Part shown: piece after piece, positions 33,901 to 45,000 of the stretch | How positions within the stretch are numbered: position 1 is the stretch's first letter | Layout: every line of letters begins with the position of its first letter | Notes under the pieces: model-generated | What the model was told of the DNA's origin: nothing | Database searches by the model: none | Seen by the model: the letters and a program-made list of their open reading frames with translations, nothing else | Made by a program: the position numbers and the translations under genes | Origin: Lactarius indigo | Taxonomy: Eukaryota; Basidiomycota; Agaricomycetes; Russulales; Russulaceae | Assembly (NCBI GenBank): GCA_025766275.1 | Contig: JAFKAC010000025.1 | Location: 62,001 to 126,000, forward strand | Length of the DNA stretch: 64,000 nt | Direction: 5' to 3'

Positions 33901-35961
33901 CGCCGTCTTCTCCAGGCAGATCCAAATACAACTCGTCTGCCTGTGCGCCTTCGCCACGCTCATCTGCGAGCCGAAGTCGTGCAGCAGGTGGCATATTCGA
34001 CACCCCACGATACTCAAAGAAGAAGCGGGCGTGGTCGACCCGGTTCACGACGGATCGTGGGCCTCCTGTCATCAGAATCTTCTTCGCAATCGTGGCCGGG
34101 TTTGGGAGTGTGACGCCGAGACGGACGAAGAGGTTGTACCGCGCGGAAAACATGGGGATTCCGGGCGCGACACTCTGCAGGCCGAGGTCATCTGGAATGT
34201 TCACTCCTGTGGGGGGGAACATAAACCTGGAAGCAAGTGAGGCAACCGCCCAACTGCCGTTGTGAAGTGGGAGGATACGCAGAAGTGTCACCTCGGAGCG
34301 CACGCCTCTTCCAATTGGATGTGGTAAACGCAGGATGCAGGTCGCTACTGACTCGTGCCATGCAGCACTCTGTGCACCGAACAAGTTGGCTTGGTCCATT
34401 TTGATGAGGCCTGTGAGAAAGTCGTCATCCGTCATTTCGCGCACACCGAGGCGGCGAAGAATGAGCCCATCCCGGCCATAAGCATCGTAATCCGACGAAA
34501 GGTAGTACATGCCACGTGGGAGGTGTGCCTCGGGAATGAGTGGCGCATCGAAGTCGTCACGGAAGGACATGGGAAGAACAATAAGTTGAGACGCGCGAAA
34601 ATATGTACCATTCGAAGAACGGAGAATTGGCCGATGTTGGAGCTCGGTCATCAATTTATGCTCGACGTAACAGAAGAAGCTGTCGGAGATAGACTCGGGC
34701 AAGTAACGGAACCAGACATTGCGGAGAGTGGGGTGGTCCGCGAAGCGGTTGACAGCGAGGAGGAAGGTATCGATAATGCTTCGAAGAAGAGCACGGTTCC
34801 ACTCTTTATCTGCCAGAACGTCCTCCCGGCTAGCCGAGGTGATGAAATCCGCCTGTACGATGAACTGTTCCTCGAAACATTATATGTGCACCCAAACCGA
34901 CAACATAAGAGGACTTACGTTGAACCCGTAGCGTCGCAAGGGCAAGAACGCATGCACCTCCTGCATCTCGATCACAGGCTCTCCTGTTTCTGTGATCGGA
35001 AATGCCAACATTATCTCACTCCGCTCGACGCCCTCTCTCCCAGGTTCCTCGGCAGGTGTCTGTGCGAGGTGCCTCACCAGCACGTACTTTTCTACCTTGC
35101 GGTCCCCGTTATCTATGCGTTCCAGGGAAACGAGGTCGTCGCCGGGACCATCCTCGCGCCGCATCTGAAGACCGCCGCGCCGAGGGGCACCTGGGATGGT
35201 GACGTTAAGGACGCGGAGCTGGCGCAGGAAGAGGAGCAATGTGGGACGCAGGCCGCTCAGTTGGGCGCTAAGGTCTGTGCCGTTCTCGGAAGGCGCAAGG
35301 CGCAAGTGAAACGTGGTCCACCCGGGTCTTGGAGGGTACTCGGAGCCCCAGACTGGCGTGATCATCCCCAGCTGCGCTGTGCGATCGAAGTAGAAGGAGT
35401 ACGGGCCGGAGGATATGTGCACCTCGTCTGCAACGGTGAAGACGGACTTGAAACCGATACCCTTCTCGCCTGCACGTGCATATATGCGCGTTACACGAGG
35501 CATAGAGTGTGAGAGAACAGAACGGGACGCACCGATGAATCCGCGTGTCGCATTTTCACGGGTCTTGGTGCTCTGACCAATATCGCATATAGCCTTGACA
35601 TTGTCGGCTAAAAAGCCGCGTTCATTACACTCAAACACGACGAGGCTGTCCTCGATCCGAAGGTTAAGCGAGGGGGTGACGCCATCTGCGTATGTATTGT
35701 CGTCTGCGTTTTGTATAAACTCGAGTAAAAAGTGGGTTTTTTTGTTGTACAAGTCGCTAGAAAGTCTGTAGAGAGGGTGTGGGGAGGGGCGGTGGGAGTA
35801 GGGATATGGGGGAGGGAAAGGGCTTACCGCTCAAGAGCACGCTCGAGTTTGCCGCGCAGCTCACGAACAGCAGGGGAAGGAGTTGATTGGCCATCATCAA
35901 AGCCGTGTTGTTCACGAATGATGCGGATAAGTTCCAAGGCGGCATCGGCGGAAGTGGACAT
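30985..35961 (-). CDS. NO VEIN-like protein: Hsp90-type ATPase domain plus C-terminal DUF3883 (7 exons)
   Basis: A 1542-residue protein. Exons: 35961-35828, 35765-35533, 35469-34919, 34870-33297, 33239-31568, 31508-31233 and 31173-30985, with consistent phases. The N-terminal third has the GHKL/sacsin-type ATPase motifs EFIQNADDN (N box) and GEKGIGFKSVF (split by intron 35470-35532). A long unassigned middle and a low-complexity serine/proline region (about 31800-32130) follow. The C-terminus has the DUF3883 signature of NO VEIN proteins: GEHYAYKML, then YHIEVKSTRGEENEPFHMS (PD-(D/E)XK-like E-x-K), then IYVVVRVSRIG. In plants the family affects vascular development; fungal roles are unknown. 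A large-scaffold ATPase with a nuclease-like end is inferred. The antisense frames over it are shadows. Confidence 0.85.
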
Positions 35962-36268
35962 GATGGAAGCGAAGAGGGAAGAAGAGCAACATGTTCAGCG
36001 GACAGCCCGTCGTAACGGGTCGAGGGTGAGACGCGCCCACGTGTTTTGCGCGTGATCTGGCTTGGCCGCCCAACTCTCAACGTCATACTCAGCCCTCTAC
36101 GATATAGCCTTCGATGTCCAGGACTCTTCATGAGGCTATCAACATACGCGAAACAGGAATAGGTACAGCTCCTCTTGCTCTTTTTTTTGTCGTTCTCACT
36201 CACCATACCCGCGTGTAGGCGACAACCAATACCCGCCCCAGTCAGCGCCGAATCAAGCGTCACATGGA

Positions 36269-38764
36269 ATGTCTAACTTTGTCGATGGCTCCGGACCTAT
36301 TTTTTCCATGTATTTGGAAATGGCAACGGAAGAAGACAAGAAGATGGCTGAGAGCTGGAAAGCGGACGCCGACGGGATCCTTATATTCGTGGGTCTCCAT
36401 CTTCTAATTTTGCGCTTCGCAACGACTCAATAGCAATAGACTGGTCTTTTCTCTGCTTCTGTTGCGTCGTTGATCTCAGTGTCGATTCAGGACATTCGAC
36501 CAAACCCACAGGACACCTCCAATTTCTACCTCGCAAATATCTATCAGACCGTTGCCGACCCAAATCGAACCAATATTTCGAGTTCCCTTCCTGCTTCCCC
36601 ACCTCCTTTCACTCCGCCAAACTATGCAGTCTGGGTGAACGCACTTTGGTTCTTGAGCTTGGTGATCAGTATAACCTGTGCTTTACTTGCGACGTTGCTA
36701 CAGCAATGGGCACGAAGATACCTCAAGGTCACTCAGCCACATTACAGCACACACAAGCGAGCACGGATCCGCGCATTCTTCTTTGAAGGTGTCGGGAAGT
36801 TCCTCCTTCCATGGGCAGTTGAAGCATTGCCCACGCTGCTACATGTTTCCCTATTCTTGTTCTTTGCCGGTCTGACTGTCTTCCTATGCAACATCGATCT
36901 CACAATTTTCAAGTTGATCCTGTCATGGGTCAGCGCTTGCATGGCTCTGTACGGATGCGTCACCTTCATGCCCATCTTTTGTCACGACAGCCCATACCAC
37001 ACCCCACTCTCATTACCTGCGTGGCACATTGTCACTTGGATGACATTGGTCATTTTCCGGGTCATTTTGTGGTTCACCGAGTTCAAGTATTTCAGTTTTG
37101 AAGTCTGGAGTCGCTTTCTTCACTTGAAGAGAAGTTATCACGAATTCTTTGTGCAGGGCATGCAGAAAACCGCCGAGGAGACCGCACTGAACTCACCATC
37201 TGAGATCGACACTCGTGCCTTCATGTGGACATTCGACAGCCTGGATGAAGACCACGAACTGGAGCGCTTCTATTCCAGCTTACCCGGCTTCCGCAACTCA
37301 AAAGTGGTCAACGATCCTTTACCCAGTCTCACTAAAGAGCAGAAGTCGAAACTTTCAATAGGTTTGATCGAGTTGTTGAACCTGACATTCTCGTCCGATC
37401 TGTTGCCCGAGGCTGTCAAAAACCGACGCGCCATCATCTGCGCTAGGGCCATTGGTTCAACAGAAATCCCCTACGCGTATTGGCACATCGTTAATACGAT
37501 ATTGTCCGAAGACCGATATACGGGACTGCAAACCACTGAATTTGGCGATATTATGTGGGACTGGGAAGATAGTGGAGACCAAGGCACTACTTTGGTTGTG
37601 CAAGCCGTACGTATGGGTATCGTCGCAAGAGCCCAAGAGCGCGATGACTCTTGGTTTTCTCACGCCTCCAAGGAACTACGCCTCCTAGAATCTGAACTCC
37701 GAGACTACGCCACAAACGGTGACACCCTGTCACTCGTCATCTTGATTCACATTATTCGCCGGCAACTCGACTATATCCAGAAATGGCCCTGGCCGGAGGA
37801 TAGTACTGCGTTGTCGGAGGTTCTAAAAGCAACTTCTGAATTCAATGTACGAGACACGCCGCTTGATCTGCAGCTCCAGTTCTGTGCACTCTGGAATCAA
37901 GCCGTTCTTAAAGCACAGAATGACGATGACATGTCGATCGCGAGGTATATCCTGAGACCCATTCGCGGCATTTACATTGCTCTACACCATAATACCAGTT
38001 CTGCTCCAACGCAGTTCTCCCCCTCCACCAACGATTATGATCTGATTCTGCTGGCGCCATCCTCATACCCATTGTGCAACGCCACGGGGCCAACACCTTA
38101 TATCCACGAGAATTCTACCTCCACAACCTCTTCTCGCTCCGTCCTGCGCGATAGCGCTCCACTGTCCCCTGTTTCCATTGTCAGCAGCACCGATGTGCCT
38201 TCCTCGTCCGTACCCGCTCCAATTCATGTAGGCGAATCACCGCTCGACGACAATATCTCCGTCCTAGGACCCTTGCAACCTGCTTCTCAGACAACCGCCA
38301 AGACCCGCTGCATTCCCGCCATTTCACCTGATTCAGTCACCAATGTCACTGCAAGCACCCTGGAACTGTCGGCGTCCTCCCATCCTTCTACATCTAAAGC
38401 CTCTACCTCCTCCCCACCTGATGCTGTTACACACTGCCGGACTCCGAGTCCTCCGGATGTCCTAGATATTTTATCGTCACCTCTGGTTGTTGAAAATGCG
38501 CTCCGTGCAGATCCGCCGTTATCTTCAAACTCTGCCGCGCGGCCCGGATCTGACCACGCGCCTTCTTCGCCAGAATCTCATTCATCGGTACTAGCTCCCG
38601 CTCCTCCATGCGCTCCTCCTTCACGGCAGATCTCTGCACCTGATCTAGGTGTTGCTGCCCAGGGAGGACGTGGCGCGTATGTTAGTTCGCGCGAGAACGA
38701 GGACGCTCCTGGTTCTACTCCAGCGATCCGTCAAAACGCTTCACGGACCTCTCTCGATGCCTAA
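36269..38764 (+). CDS. DUF6535 multi-pass membrane protein (2 exons)
   Basis: An 814-residue protein of the mushroom-specific DUF6535 family. Exons: 36269-36388 and 36440-38764; intron 51 bp (GTGGGT...CAATAG), phase 0. The N-terminus holds the family signature FSMYLEMATEEDKKMAESWK, and the join restores IFTGLFSASVASLISVSIQD. Transmembrane segments are visible at YAVWVNALWFLSLVISITCA, at LLHVSLFLFFAGLTVFLC plus the following hydrophobic stretch, and near WHIVTWMTLVIFRVILW. A cytosolic helical part and a long serine/proline-rich C-terminal tail (after about residue 510) follow. Function is unknown in the family. A further upstream exon cannot be excluded. Its tail is duplicated at about 60975-61806. 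Confidence 0.85.
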
Positions 38765-39300
38765 CGCATCAGAGATCGTCCTCTGGACCCTTCGCATGAC
38801 CGGTATGATATCGTGTAGTGGGACGAGTGCCTCCTGTAAGTACGTACTTATTACGATCGCTTCAGACAGAGAGGGAGTACGACCTTTCCCTAGTCTGGGG
38901 CTCTTTCATTCCTTATCTTTATTTCTTATCTCGGAATGTGTACAACGCCACATGCATTCCAGAGCACTAGAGACGAATGCTATATAAGATGACCCCCGCT
39001 ACCTTGGGTCGTCGGTCTCTCTTTTCTTCCTTCTTCCTTCCTCTTCGTGTATCCGTACCGCTGCTCTGGGAATTCCCTCTCGTAGAAATAGACCAACTTC
39101 CACGTTTCCCGCGCGATCTCTCCCTTTACAATTGAGTATGCAATCTTATTGGGTCCTCAGTAATACCGTCGTGGTACTGTTGTCCCTCACTCAGCATGTT
39201 ATGGTGTATATATAATAACACGATACGAAGGGTGCAGCAAAACGCGAGTAGAATAGGACACGCCGCAGCCTTATCAAGACTTTGGTCTACTATGCAGTAT
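38765..39300. other. Intergenic region between DUF6535 and SDR1
   Basis: No gene. Conserved with 61807-63008, where it is interrupted by a LINE fragment. Contains TATATATAAT (about 39208-39218). Confidence 0.5.
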
Positions 39301-40677
39301 TCAATATTTTTTCGTCTCATTCTCCAACCAAGACCACAACCTCTCGCCAACTTGCGGATCTAAAGCAGCCTTGTTCGGCTCTCCAAGTCGTGCCCACGGA
39401 ATGAAAAACTTTCCGTTGGCGTCCGCCGCAGAAGGCGCCGTCGCACAGTAAAGCTGTGTAAGCGCTCCGTACGATACCGGGTACAACAACAGCCAATGCT
39501 AATGCCCACCCAGCAAAAGAGTTAGCTATCTGTGAGCCATAGAACCATACGGGGTGAAGAAACGTACGACTATTGCGTTCCGCCAGCCGGGCTGGTGCCG
39601 CAGAAGATCCGTGTCAATATTTCCTGGATTAAGACTCGTGGAGACGATCTTGTCGCCATACCGCCGCGCTAGCTCGCGTGCCACGATAACGTTACCCTGC
39701 GATCGAGTTTGGCGCAAATATGTCAGGAAAGTAGGAAGAATCTTGGCTCTCTACGCACAAGTTTACTCTTGCTATACAACCCCAACTCGCTGTACTTTGT
39801 TCTCTTAGGACCATCCGCGATGGCATCAAAGTCAAGGCCCGTTGTGAAGTAATTAGCAGACGATGATACCGTCACGACGCGGGCTTTCTCGTGGGAGGGC
39901 GACGCGTCGGTAGCTGCAAAAAGGGCAGGTAGCAGCAGTTCTGTGAATAACCAGTGGCCTACAGCACCAGCGATTAGCGCACCGCGGCTAACTGGAAGAG
40001 GATAGGCGCTTACCGATGACGTTGGTGCCGAACTGCAAGTCATACTTTTGTGTGGTGACCTGCTCTTTTGGCGACATCATCACACCACTGTAATTAGCGT
40101 CATCACGGTCCATTAGCCGCCGCAGAAAAGAGTTCCGGCACCAACGCGAGACTCACGCATTGTTGATGAGGACGTGCAGTTGACTCTCCTTCCTTAAAAC
40201 ATGTTTTGTGAGCCTCAACGGAAAGATAACAGATAAGAACATACGAGAGGAACTCTTGTGCCGACTTACGGACCCCAGGGATATCTGAGAGATCAAGCTG
40301 GAGGAAAATGGCTTCCTTGCCCGTTTCGTTCTTCAGCTCGGCGATTGCCTCATTTGCTTTTTGAGAGCTGCGCGCCGCAAGGTAAACCTTCGCGTTGCGT
40401 ACCAGGAGTTGCTGGTGTTCTATGAGCCATGTCTCGTACCCAGTGTGGGGTGATGAGTTCCCCAGACGTACCTTGACAGTCTCCTTTCCGACACCAGTAT
40501 TACCACCTACGGAGGATCACGACGTTGAGCACACGCGCATTTATTTATTCTGAGAAACGCACCCGTGACGAGAATGACTTTCCCGGTCAGGTCTGGTATG
40601 TCACCGACGCCCCACGTTGGCTTCGGAGGGACAGCCTGCTGCAAGTAGGGCCACAAAGCCGATATTGCGCCACCCAT
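39301..40677 (-). CDS. Short-chain dehydrogenase/reductase, copy SDR1 (8 exons)
   Basis: An NAD(P)-dependent oxidoreductase of 317 residues, classical SDR fold. Exons: 40677-40563, 40506-40472, 40411-40245, 40192-40157, 40087-40014, 39958-39759, 39696-39568 and 39498-39301; phases consistent. Motifs: TGGNTGVG (TGxxxGxG, cofactor binding, built across intron 1), NNAG (built across intron 4), VSSSANY (catalytic serine region), YSKSK (YxxxK) and LNPGN. The substrate is not predictable; retinol-dehydrogenase-like mushroom SDRs are the closest type by pattern. First of four tandem copies in the same orientation. The MITE-size exon 4 encodes only [12 protein letters not shown]. Confidence 0.88.
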
Positions 40678-41723
40678 GTGTTCTCTGCGTTACAAAGTAA
40701 GGTGGAGAGAAGGTAGATAGGGACGAGAGGTAAGAGGAAAGGAGATGAGAGCCAAGGAAGCTGGATTCCGGTCAATATAAGAGACAGGATGTGTGAAGCA
40801 TCACGGCGATCGAGCCAGTGGCTCGATCGCCAAGCCCGACGGCGACGCGCGGCGACGTGCCGTGTACCATCGGGAAACGTTGCGCCGTCGGACGACACAG
40901 CGAGTCATGATCATCCTCACTTTTATTCGCGATCAATCTCTATACTTTGACGAGAAGGAATGTTATTCCCTGTTTCGGGCCGACTTATGTTTGAAGGGTT
41001 CCTTCTTTTTTCCATGCGGGGGCATTACACTTTACGCCGGGCGGCGGCGGCCCGAGGGAGGGTGCATACATTGGGGGTGCCTTGGGCCCCGCATTCTTTA
41101 CACCTTTTTTTTTGTATCCATATATCTCCCGGCTGATAGGCCATAGGCCCAGACTAGACGCAGCGTGAACAAGCTACATTAAGGGGGGGGTTGTAACACG
41201 AAGGTGCTCAGGTTACAAAACTACTAGGGATGATGGATTTATAGACCATATCGAAGCCCGCCATTGCAGGACAGATATAGCAATACAGGAGTCGTTGAGT
41301 CGCAAAACAGTTGACCGTGGCGTCAGACACCGAGAGCTTCTGTTCCCCTCCTGGGTGAGGCCCCCTTCCCCCAAACATCGGGAGCCCATTCTTTACACTT
41401 TTCTCTTTACCCTACGACTCGGAGTGCCCTGCCCTACTTACTCTCATAACATATGGATTCCCAGGGCCGAAGTAGTCGTCGAAGCTAGCACGGAGGGGAT
41501 GGTAGATTAATCGGCTACTTGCCCTGGATGCCCAGTCGGCCGCATGTAACATCAGCGCGAGGGCTGATGCCACTCAAAGCGGGAACTGAGCTAGGAGTTT
41601 GGTATATTCCTCTAAGGCACAGTGGAAGATCGCGAGTGCGGCCCGAGGCAGGGAGAACAAGAGGTGTGGATATGATAAGATAAGAAAGATGGAAAAAAGA
41701 GACTGAGCGACCGTCGCTTGTGG
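40678..41723. other. Intergenic region between SDR1 and the RecQ/DUF6589 element
   Basis: SDR1 promoter side. Up to about 41546 it is similar to the region upstream of SDR2 (57166-57760). From 41547 to 41723 it is unique flank of the mobile element. No gene seen. Confidence 0.5.
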
Positions 41724-41730
41724 TACTGGT
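41724..41730. repeat. Target-site duplication, left copy (TACTGGT)
   Basis: TACTGGT immediately before the left terminal inverted repeat. The same seven bases in direct orientation follow the right terminal repeat (55440-55446). Confidence 0.85.
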
Positions 41731-41987
41731 CCAGACTCCTTCCCGTTTCGATGCTCCGCGTAAGAGACTATTACTCACTGTGCACGTGTTTCTTCCCACA
41801 GCCACTTTCCTTTTATATCCTAACTTTGCGTCTCGTTACGCTACGCACCGACTGGGGACACTTGTGTCGGCTTCTCCCGGGGCGTGACGCATGGTGCTCT
41901 TTCGTGTCGATCCTTATGTTTTTTTAATGTAAACGCGTGTGTCCGTATTCGGAAAATATAATAAATTTATTGCTTGCTTGACATTGG
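41731..41987 (+). repeat. Left terminal inverted repeat of RecQ/DUF6589 element
   Basis: The first 36 bp are identical to the complement of the right end. A diverged middle of about 65 bp follows, then 156 bp (41832-41987) with one visible mismatch. It includes CCTTATGTTTTTTTAATG and the start of an open frame (MSVFGKYNKF) shared by both ends, which is probably 5' leader rather than protein. Confidence 0.85.
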
Positions 41988-42040
41988 GATCAGCGCGTGC
42001 ATATGTGGTGTATACATCTTCGTTGCTGTGCCCTATTCCG

Positions 42041-45000
42041 ATGGACAACCGAACAAACCCTGAACTCGCTACTGTGCTCCGGTGTCTCTCCGACAATGGT
42101 TACTCAGTATTTTCTTTGTTCACCAGCGTTCTCTCATGGTGCGACCCGGATGATCTTATGGTTCAATCAGCTCGGGAAGACTTGGAGCTCGATGCTGTCA
42201 ACGTATGCGCTCGCCTTCTCAGTCACACCCCAACATCTGTGTCTGTGTCTGCATGGGCTCTCCAGGTCACACAGTCAACGCTACGGTCAGAGGTAGAAGA
42301 AATGACAAAAAAAAAGAACGGACTTCACTTCAGCGCGAGCACTGCGACAGCGGAACAAATTGAGCTCACTTTCATGCCTCAGCTTGCGGGGAAGTTGCGT
42401 CTACTGGCCCCGTCTCTATGGGGAGTCGTTTTCACTCTGCTTGGAGCACTCGATGAACGCCGCTCGTCTGTCATGGTCGACCCAAGCAACCTCAACCTGT
42501 CTGAGCTCTTTCAAATATCTGAGCAACTCCTGGGAGACCTTGGTGAAGACGACGCGGCCGACGAAAACATAGATGCTGTTGGAGATGACAGTGACTCAGG
42601 TATCCAACAAGAGGACGAGAGGAGGCCTCGGAAGAGATCGCGCAAGGACGTATCGGCACGGAACACAGCTATTCGAGTCATCGTAAGTTACTACTATACC
42701 TCAGTTAATTAATACACGTCGTAGATGATATACTCATATGAACTACTTGAAATACTAGAAATCAGTTGTGTGCATCAGTATCATCCTACAGAGCGCGAAC
42801 GAAAATTGTAATCACTTACAAGGGATTATTGGGATGTTCGTCCACTCTGCCAATGTACCTCAACGTGTCATAGAGGTACTTGCACACGCTGGGCTGTCAA
42901 TTAGTATCAAATCCATCCAACGGGCTGTGAAATCAATGTCAAATGACAGCGCGCGGAAAATCAGACAAAGTCTGCGCACACTCAAAGTGGCTATGGCATA
43001 CGACAATTTTGATATCAACTTCAAGACCTCGGAACCGACAATTGCTCATCATTCGTCTTTCGTGAGCGCTACATCTGCTACGGCAATACCACTTATTGGC
43101 GTGGAAAATCTTGATGCGTTGTGGTGTTCTGCGGCCCTATGGAATGTGGACCCCCGCAACCCTTCGCCGTCAGCTTCACCCGTATCCTTTGACGAATTTG
43201 ACTTGTTAAAGTTCCATCTGATGGGAACTTATGACCGCCGTATACCTGAGAAGGAGCTCACCCCGCGGCGCGAGGCATTTGCCTGGCATGTGCGCGAAAT
43301 ACTGATCAATCATGGTCAGTATTTCGGGCATTTCTTAAAGCAGCTTGGGGCTCCCGAATCCGTCCTTAAGATACCACTTTCGAAAACCGAGCAAATACCT
43401 ATGAAGTCGATGAAAATAAAGCAATCATCGGTGGATGGAAACGTCGAGGTTATGGAGAGCTTACTTCGACAGGGTGGCCTGGGCGATCCGACAGAACCTG
43501 GCTTCAACACACATGGAAATGTCGACATCTCCGAATTTGTGCTGTTGATTCACGGAGACCTTCTAACAAAAGAACGTCTTGACACCATAAGGGATTCGCG
43601 GCGGATTGAGGACACTCCTAAAAATCGGTTTCAGTATGTCGTTTTCTTACCTGGACTGTTCCACTACAAGATGGCATGTGTCGACGCACTATGGAGGACA
43701 TACCTTCAATGTAAGGAAGGGCGCGAAGACATCAACAGCAGTTTTCAGCATGTTGGAATTTTACGACCACGGGAGACCAGTATACTGGTGACAAAGCCCG
43801 GGTTCCGACGAATGCATGATGTGGTTCATCATGAGCTTCGCGCTGCCATCCTCGAGTGCTGGCGGGCAGAGGCGTCTTCCTCCGGCTCAGCAATGACAAA
43901 CCTGAAGGAATTCGCGAACTCAAAACCCGAATGGGACCTGGTAGTCAAGATGTCAAGGGATATCGTCCGAAAGTATGTCGCGACGACGGAAGGCATATCC
44001 GAGTCACGCGCAAAACCGGAAGGCGACAGAGACCAGCAGTACGAGAACCAGGCTCTCCGCAACCGGGATTACCTTCTATATATTGACCTCTGTAATGCGA
44101 TAAACAATGGCGACGTTGGACGCATGGAGGCCTCCTTCATTCCGTGGATCTATACATTCTCTAGCACAGGAAAACATAAATATGCTTCTCAATTGGCGAG
44201 GTTTGTGAGGAACTTACACGATGTATACCCTGCAGATTTGAGGTAAGACCTGGTCATATTGGGTCAGCGTATGTGACGCTCAGTTAGCAAATGCAGTCAT
44301 ATCGTCCGGATGAACATCCTGTGCAACCCCACAGGGAAACCGAATGCGTTCCGACCCATGGACTGGTTGGTAGAACGTAATAACCTATACACAAAGGTCA
44401 GTTAAATCACTTTGGAGATACTATACCGTTGGTGTAACGCCGTCACGACGTTAGCTCGACTTGAGCTCTACAGAGGCGGTAACAACTTAGCGAATACTTC
44501 TGAAGACACGGAGGTCCAGGCGTAACGAGTTGTCTTGAAGACTTGGAGGTCCAAGCATAGACAATGGTGAACACACGAAGGCGCACGACTTTGAAAGAGG
44601 CGATCGAGACAGAGAAAGAGATAGAGGGAGAAAAACGAGAAACAAGTGACGATTCAAGAAGACCAAGATGGCGTATCTTGGTCTTCGCAAAGCACTATAA
44701 ATACAAGTCGAGCAGGCTTACAAGCGCTGCTATGAGTCACTGTAGGTAGCGTCCAACGTATCACAGAAACATCGCAAACCCTAATACTACTAGTACCTGT
44801 ACTAGTGGTGTCGGTCATCAGTCAGCTATCGTACCGTATCTCCTATCGCACCGCCTATCACCGTAAGTAAGTCCGCAACTAATCTACCTTACCGCCGTAG
44901 TTGCAACCGGTACAGTAAGGGTCGAAACGCTCGAATCGTAACATCACCTCCCTTTCTAGCGTGAGACCCCTGGCTCACCGAAAGTCACGTGCCGGCCAAT

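Noticed and set aside
34355..35512. 385-codon plus-strand frame
   Set aside because: Antisense shadow of the NO VEIN-like gene; no domain, while the minus strand has ATPase motifs and consistent introns.
41547..41730. Extension of the terminal inverted repeat outward to about 41547
   Set aside because: A GAGCT(C)AGGAGTTT resemblance on the other flank looked like a diverged repeat, but the exact TACTGGT direct repeat next to CCAGACTCC sets the border at 41731/55439.
41939..42040. Open frame MSVFGKYNKFIACL as N-terminus of DUF6589, and the same at 55233 for RecQ
   Set aside because: The frame lies in the terminal inverted repeat and is identical for two unrelated proteins. Downstream ATGs (42041, 55128) begin the family-like parts, so this is leader sequence.
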